From positions 23,218 through 87,217 of the forward strand of contig NJBF01000014.1 of assembly GCA_003144275.1 (NCBI GenBank): a stretch of 64,000 nucleotides of DNA. Reading direction: 5' to 3'. Origin of the DNA: Candidatus Heimdallarchaeota archaeon B3_Heim. GTDB lineage: Archaea > Asgardarchaeota > Heimdallarchaeia > Hodarchaeales > Hodarchaeaceae. Of this stretch, positions 58,925-64,000 are shown one piece after another. Position numbers and translations under genes: made by a program. Numbering within the stretch: the first letter of the stretch is position 1; every line of letters begins with the position of its first letter. The notes under the pieces are model-generated. The model was not told the DNA's origin and made no database searches. It saw nothing but the letters and a program-made list of their open reading frames with translations.

Positions 58925-60745
58925 TTGGAGTTTCTATCTGTGTCTGAATCAGTATTTGATGTTGTAGTTCTTGACACGAACTTTTTCATTTCCTTGTTGA
59001 ATGCGGGTGTATCTGATTCCTTAATGCCAAATCTTCAAAAAATTGGGCAATCTGTAGGGATGGAGATAATGGTACCTGATGAAATCCCGAAATCAGATAT
59101 TCCTGGACGATTCCGGCAATTACGACGACTTATACCAAAGTATATACGTATGGAACCTGTTAAGAGATCCTCGAAACTGTGGAATCGAACAGCAGAATAT
59201 GCTATTCAAGAACGGATGGTACGTGTAAAAGACGATCCTGCAGATATCGATGTTGTAATTTTAGCTAAAAAATTTAGTTTGAAAGATAACAACAAGGTAG
59301 CCTTAGTCTCTGATGACGAAGGTGTTGCTAGAATAGTTAAAGAAAACAAAGTATTCAAAGGGATTGACCATTTATCATGTGGTTCGTTTGTTTCGATCTT
59401 AGCAGCATCCGTATCTGACACGAAGATGCGTAAAATTTTGGATCAGACTGTTGAGAGAGTTTTTCGCGCATCATGGAGTTATAAGAAGAAAACTCGTCGA
59501 TATATTGATGTAGCAATGCTAATTGATGATCTAACCGATACTGCGAGATTTGTCAGGTCAGCAGCTGAAGTGGGGGCCGACAGTAGTCTGGCAGAAATCG
59601 AAAAAGAAATTGTCGCAATCGCCCCAAAACACGAACCCGAAGTGTTAACTCCTGAGGATGGTTTAATTATTGCTCAGCAATTAGTGATAAAAGCCCGTGG
59701 AACCCGAGAAACCTTTCATATTCACAAAGCAGAAGAGGTACTTCTCGAAATTCTAGCAAAAAGCTCCGAATTAATTTATTCTATTGATGGGCTAGAACAA
59801 CGCGTTATAGTAGAGAGAATGCTGAGATCTGAATTATTCGAACACCATAGTTGGTTATTAGATTATAGAATATCACGTAACCAAATTGTAGAAGCATTAG
59901 TACATGCTGAAGCTTGTCGAGTATATATGAACTACATTGCTGTAGGGAGAGAGGCAATAGAAAACTTAATAGCTTTACAAGGTTTACTATACTTACTGTT
60001 AGGGAAGTATGAACGAGCATTAGAACTCTTTAAAGCCGTTCCTCAAATGGATCCAGAACTTTCTTCTACTCAAATACTAGGGTTATCAGTTGCCTTAATA
60101 GCAACTGGTCAACAGAATGAATCAGCTCTGTTGATTAAAAGGAATTCAGATATGATGGAAGGATTAATTTCTTCTATGCATGCCTATGCGAATGATCTTT
60201 ATTCGCATGAACAGCGTGAGTTAGCAATTAATATTTTAAAATTCCTTGTAAAGAATTTTAGTAAGCAAGAGGAGGTAGATCGTTCGGTATATCGTTTATT
60301 TGTTTTGACAAGGCTACGTCAAGATTTAGTTAATAGTGAAGTAAAAATTCAGGGAATCTTTAAGAGAAAATTACCAAATCGGGGGGTAGATGACTCTAAA
60401 AAAGGAATACCTAAAAGGCTACTGAGTAAAGTTCCCATAGTATTGTCAACAAGTGAAGATCCAAAAGAAATTGAACAATTCAAAGGCTTTTACCATATAC
60501 TTGATTTAATAGAGGATCGTGAAAAAGATGAGATTAATGTAGTCGCTTGGAATGAGAGCAATAATTCTACATGGCTATTAATATTTGATTCTGCGTACAA
60601 GCCAGCTTTAGAAGAAAGTGTCAAAATTAGAATTACTAGTGGTGAAATCACAAATATTCGCAAAGCTAAGAGAACTGAACCATTTCGTGCAGCTCTTACT
60701 TTCGAGATCCCAACCATTCAGCCAGAATTAGTAAAACCTTGGTAA
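58925..60745 (+). CDS. PIN-domain protein with C-terminal TPR-like region
   Basis: VVVLDTNFFISLL, DDPADIDVVILAKKF, VALVSDDEGVARI acidic residues of a PIN domain; later helical repeats. TTG or GTG start. Confidence 0.75.
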   Translation: MEFLSVSESVFDVVVLDTNFFISLLNAGVSDSLMPNLQKIGQSVGMEIMVPDEIPKSDIPGRFRQLRRLIPKYIRMEPVKRSSKLWNRTAEYAIQERMVRVKDDPADIDVVILAKKFSLKDNNKVALVSDDEGVARIVKENKVFKGIDHLSCGSFVSILAASVSDTKMRKILDQTVERVFRASWSYKKKTRRYIDVAMLIDDLTDTARFVRSAAEVGADSSLAEIEKEIVAIAPKHEPEVLTPEDGLIIAQQLVIKARGTRETFHIHKAEEVLLEILAKSSELIYSIDGLEQRVIVERMLRSELFEHHSWLLDYRISRNQIVEALVHAEACRVYMNYIAVGREAIENLIALQGLLYLLLGKYERALELFKAVPQMDPELSSTQILGLSVALIATGQQNESALLIKRNSDMMEGLISSMHAYANDLYSHEQRELAINILKFLVKNFSKQEEVDRSVYRLFVLTRLRQDLVNSEVKIQGIFKRKLPNRGVDDSKKGIPKRLLSKVPIVLSTSEDPKEIEQFKGFYHILDLIEDREKDEINVVAWNESNNSTWLLIFDSAYKPALEESVKIRITSGEITNIRKAKRTEPFRAALTFEIPTIQPELVKPW

Positions 60746-60782
60746 TAAATATCATACGAATGGATTACCTTAATCTATCAAT

Positions 60783-61775
60783 TTACACCATTGTGAAATC
60801 TACTTCGTTCCAAATAACCCGTAATTTCTCAATTTGACCTGCCAGTGCACTAGTTTCAATAAATGCGGGTAAATGTTGCTCAATTGGTGTTTTGAAGGTT
60901 TGTTTGTCCATTATTAAAAGCGTAATTAGTTTAGGTGAAACCACTTCGAAATATTTGTTCCAAGTGGTTAAGTTTGGATGTATGATATTTGAAATTTCTT
61001 TTGGATTGCGTTGGGGGATAACTGGATGCCACCCATGATCCTTTTCAATAATTCCTCGCAAACAGATTTTCGCCATTGACGCTGCAACAATAACTTCTTT
61101 TCCTAGTTCACGAAATAGCTTTGCTATTGTTACGGATCCAATTTTGTTTAGAATTTTTCCATTCACTCGTATCATATCAGCACCAAATACTGCTGCTTCT
61201 GCTTGTTGAGCGAATTCATGAATCGCTAAATCAATTCCAAGAACGACGTTTTTAAAGCCGGCATTAGCTAAGGAATAGGCTGTTCGTTCTCCTTCCTTCA
61301 AGGGTCGTGATTCTAAAATATATATGACTTTATCTGTAAATCCTTCACGTGCTAATTGTAAAAGGGCTTTTATAACAGTAGACGAATGAGAGAACGTTAA
61401 AATTGACTTAAATCGTTTTAATGTATTGACCAGTGTCTCTCGTGTCTGTTTTTCACCAATTCGTAATTGTTCGCGTCTGGTTGCGAAGATCATTTCTATC
61501 GCTGGTTTTGAATCACCATTCTCTAAATGAGGGGAGTCTATAAGTTGCACAAGACGGACGTATATTGGTAAAAGTGCGTTTTCGATTGTAGCCATTGGAT
61601 GTGTGTCGAGAAGGAGCTGAATTGCTGTTTTCAAAAACGATCGGGAAAATTGATTCCTTGTTGTCAAACACTCTTGTTTCAAAGCAATTAAGCAGCTTTC
61701 CGCGATCTTAGCTGCTCCACTATGGGTATCATTATGAATTGTTTCTACTTCTTTTAAGAAAGTTCTAGATGGCAC
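60783..61775 (-). CDS. eIF2B alpha/beta/delta-family protein
   Basis: ILTFSHSSTVIKALLQLAREGFTDKVIYILESRPLKEGERTAYSLANAGF and EAAVFGADMIRVNGKILNKIGS. Confidence 0.88.
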   Translation of the reverse strand: MPSRTFLKEVETIHNDTHSGAAKIAESCLIALKQECLTTRNQFSRSFLKTAIQLLLDTHPMATIENALLPIYVRLVQLIDSPHLENGDSKPAIEMIFATRREQLRIGEKQTRETLVNTLKRFKSILTFSHSSTVIKALLQLAREGFTDKVIYILESRPLKEGERTAYSLANAGFKNVVLGIDLAIHEFAQQAEAAVFGADMIRVNGKILNKIGSVTIAKLFRELGKEVIVAASMAKICLRGIIEKDHGWHPVIPQRNPKEISNIIHPNLTTWNKYFEVVSPKLITLLIMDKQTFKTPIEQHLPAFIETSALAGQIEKLRVIWNEVDFTMV

Positions 61776-61946
61776 TTTAATTCCAACAACTACTAACGCT
61801 TAAATTTTGAAAGGGTATTTTTTTAACAATATCTATCCTCTGGCTAAGAATATCAGTATGGGGTTGATGTTTTTTTATGAGGTGAACTTCCAATTTCAAC
61901 TCTATTAGTGAATTTGTACTAAATATCGCTGATATAAATGTTCTAA

Positions 61947-62994
61947 CTAACGAGATTCGTATCTCTTATGGATTAAGCGATAGTTATTTGCCAAACGTCC
62001 TAGTTTATGTGCTTCGTCTGGAGTCAAATGATAAGAATTAGATTCTCCATTTTTGTTTGTTGCTTCAATATAAGCGAAGGATGCATTATCAACAAGTATT
62101 TCAGTATTTTTATGATATCCTGTATCACCTGTGAATGCTAGCCATTTTTCACCCTTAAAGTAGATTGCATAACCCAATGACGGAATTGGTGACATTGCTC
62201 CCACTCCGATGATTGACCCCTGATGCTGCATTTGATAGCTTTCAATCTCAACTTAATCAGTAATTTTTACCCTGTCCCCATGAGATAATCTTAATTCTTC
62301 AAATGGGAAAGGAAGTGACGGCTTATACACTGAAAGGAAGGATTCGATAATAGCTTGAATTTCATTGCTCCCTTCTGGTGAATAGACACTTACAACTTGT
62401 CTATGACCAAGCATGCGTAAAAAACCTAGAAAAGTGTACAAACCTCCACAATGATCAAAGTGCCCATGATCATTTTTGTCCGACAATTCCCTAGTTCTCA
62501 TATTCGCTGACCTCTCTCTCTCCCTTACAAACTTAAAAGGCGTCCCTCCTGTACTTCATCAACACCGAGGTGATGACAAAAAAATTTACTTAGCTCCTAG
62601 GTCATATTCCCTTGTAACTTCGTTAGACGAGTTACCCGTCAAAGGCAAGAGAAGAATGACCCAGACTGGTCAAAAAGTTTTGGTGTTTGGGATGTCGCCA
62701 GAAGATCTGATGCAAGTAGTCCCAATGGAAAGCAACAATTCTCTGGTTGCTAACCAGCCGGATAGTGGATGTGTGACTCATCCTGTCCAGAACTATTTTT
62801 CAAATAGTTGTCTGACAAATTTAGTCATGAGAGATTAAAATGTGAACAGGCTTATTTATTGGGAATGCATTCTTATTCTCCACTATATCGCGAAGGGTCC
62901 CACCTCCTATATCTAAGAATAATAAGAAATCCTCATCAGTTACAAGAATAGTTGTAGCAATTCCTGCAATAGAATAAAGAACTTGATGTTCCAT
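61947..62994 (-). pseudogene. metallo-beta-lactamase-fold hydrolase (RNase Z-like), interrupted by a 361-nt insertion and one in-frame TAA
   Basis: Segment 1 (62994-62821): MEHQVLYSIAGIATTILVTDEDFLLFLDIGGGTLRDIVENKNAFPINKPVHILISHD*. Segment 2 (from about 62468): HGHFDHCGGLYTFLGFLRMLGHRQ...GDRVKITD*VEIESYQMQHQGSIIGVGA...FTGDTGYHKNT. Same reading frame after removing 361 nt. Confidence 0.82.
62470..62825 (-). mobile_element. insertion in the MBL gene: intron-like or MITE-like structured element flanked by CATGA direct repeats
   Basis: CATGA at 62465-62469 and 62826-62830; imperfect terminal inverted repeats AAATTTGTCAGACAACT / ATTTTTGTCCGACAATT; several internal hairpins. Confidence 0.6.
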
Positions 62995-63005
62995 ACGGAT
63001 TTCCC

Positions 63006-64000
63006 TTAATCTGGAAAAGAGTTGTCTTCAAGTAATTTTTCAATTAAATTACTTCGTAATGCAATTTCTCTCTGAATACCTGCCTCACCACCAAATATAT
63101 CCTCCATGTGTTGAATATTCAATATACTCATCAAGATCATTAATGCCAGGTGGAAGTTGATGGGGATATAGTCTTTAGAATAATAATCGGTAATGCTAGA
63201 TTGATTATGGGCTAGAATTTCCTTATAACCTGCTAAGAATGACTTAATATTCATTGCAAGCTTAGTTAACGTCTTGTCCATTCTGTACTGATCCACTGCT
63301 TCTACAGCAAAGAAGTTACAGATATCTTCCAACCGATCATTCTCAGAAGAAATGTCTAGAAACTCAGGATCGATGATATGGGTTTGAATCATTGGATTCC
63401 TCCCAACTCGAATATCAAAGATTAGATTACCAGGATGAAAATCACCAAAGCTAGGACAACCAGAATGTTGTGATGCTTGTTCAGCTAAAGGAAGAACACG
63501 GTTAAAACTTGTTTGTAGTTGCAATTTCTTTTCACCAGAAATAGGTGCGGATTCAAGGCTGCGCGCTAATAATAGCTTATATTTATCAAACCAGACACGA
63601 TTTTTCTGCGCGCCATGGAATGCAGCCAATCCTCGACCTGCATAGCGATATTTTTGTGGTTTGGGAATTTTGGATTCACGAAAAACATCACCCTGAATTC
63701 CTTCCATAATAATTACGCTTCCTGAAAAGAAAATAACTGATGCAGATGCTATTCCCATCTTTGCATAATCAAAAAGACGTTTCTCCAACATATTGATACG
63801 TTTGACTACCTCAAGAGCTTGTTCTGACTTATCATATATTTTTACAGCAATACTCGCATCGTCAGAACCTACTTCAGAATCGAGAGCAACTCTGACAATG
63901 TGTATGCCAGTTGAACCTAATTTCTTTTCTACAGTAATATTTTTTACTTCTATATTACCTGGAGATTTATTGTAAGTTTTTTCTAAGTGAGACGCGAAAT
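63006..64000 (-). CDS. aminoglycoside phosphotransferase/choline kinase-like protein (5' end beyond window)
   Basis: Frame stays open upstream of 63791 to the window edge (..IAVKIYDKSEQALEVVKRINMLEKRLF); catalytic region CPSFGDFHPGNLIFD..IIDPEFLD. Confidence 0.75.
   Translation of the reverse strand, partial: FASHLEKTYNKSPGNIEVKNITVEKKLGSTGIHIVRVALDSEVGSDDASIAVKIYDKSEQALEVVKRINMLEKRLFDYAKMGIASASVIFFSGSVIIMEGIQGDVFRESKIPKPQKYRYAGRGLAAFHGAQKNRVWFDKYKLLLARSLESAPISGEKKLQLQTSFNRVLPLAEQASQHSGCPSFGDFHPGNLIFDIRVGRNPMIQTHIIDPEFLDISSENDRLEDICNFFAVEAVDQYRMDKTLTKLAMNIKSFLAGYKEILAHNQSSITDYYSKDYIPINFHLALMILMSILNIQHMEDIFGGEAGIQREIALRSNLIEKLLEDNSFPD

Noticed and set aside
62476-62838. Plus-strand 120-aa ORF
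   Set aside because: Lies antisense to the split MBL gene and inside the structured insertion; looks like a by-product.
62546-62860. Possible RNase P or SRP RNA (GAACAGGCTTAT, GTGATGA boxes)
   Set aside because: No matching conserved region I or SRP helix 8 found, and the region is explained as an insertion within the MBL gene; GGCTTAT falls inside the MBL coding segment.

Overview
The window is about 34-36% GC by eye and very probably comes from an Asgard archaeon. That assignment is inferred from gene content: five Ras/Rab/Arf-like small GTPases, a gelsolin-like protein with a polyproline linker, longin/TPR-like proteins, a Pol epsilon-like B-family DNA polymerase, and archaeal SMC/ScpA/ScpB. 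Housekeeping content includes lpdA (partial), uvrB, uvrC, a four-subunit pyruvate:ferredoxin oxidoreductase operon, dUTPase, ornithine aminotransferase, an ornithine cyclodeaminase/mu-crystallin homologue, class II HMG-CoA reductase, a NUDIX hydrolase and an eIF2B-like protein. The observations I rate highest are: (1) a 1474-aa PolB carrying signatures of the eukaryotic Pol epsilon catalytic half; (2) a tRNA-Cys(GCA) split by a 30-nt bulge-helix-bulge intron in the D-loop; (3) a metallo-beta-lactamase gene whose HxHxDH motif is split by a 361-nt structured insertion that restores the frame when removed, plus a downstream in-frame TAA; (4) a three-gene TPR/longin/beta-sandwich operon; (5) an operon with two GTPases and a long coiled-coil protein; (6) an SMC-ScpA-ScpB-ScpB locus with an embedded TrmB-HTH/coiled-coil protein; (7) a MutY/MIG-like glycosylase beside two convergent adenine-methyltransferase genes, with a separate orphan DUF499 ATPase. 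No database search or folding program was run; family calls rest on motif recognition and pairings were done by hand.
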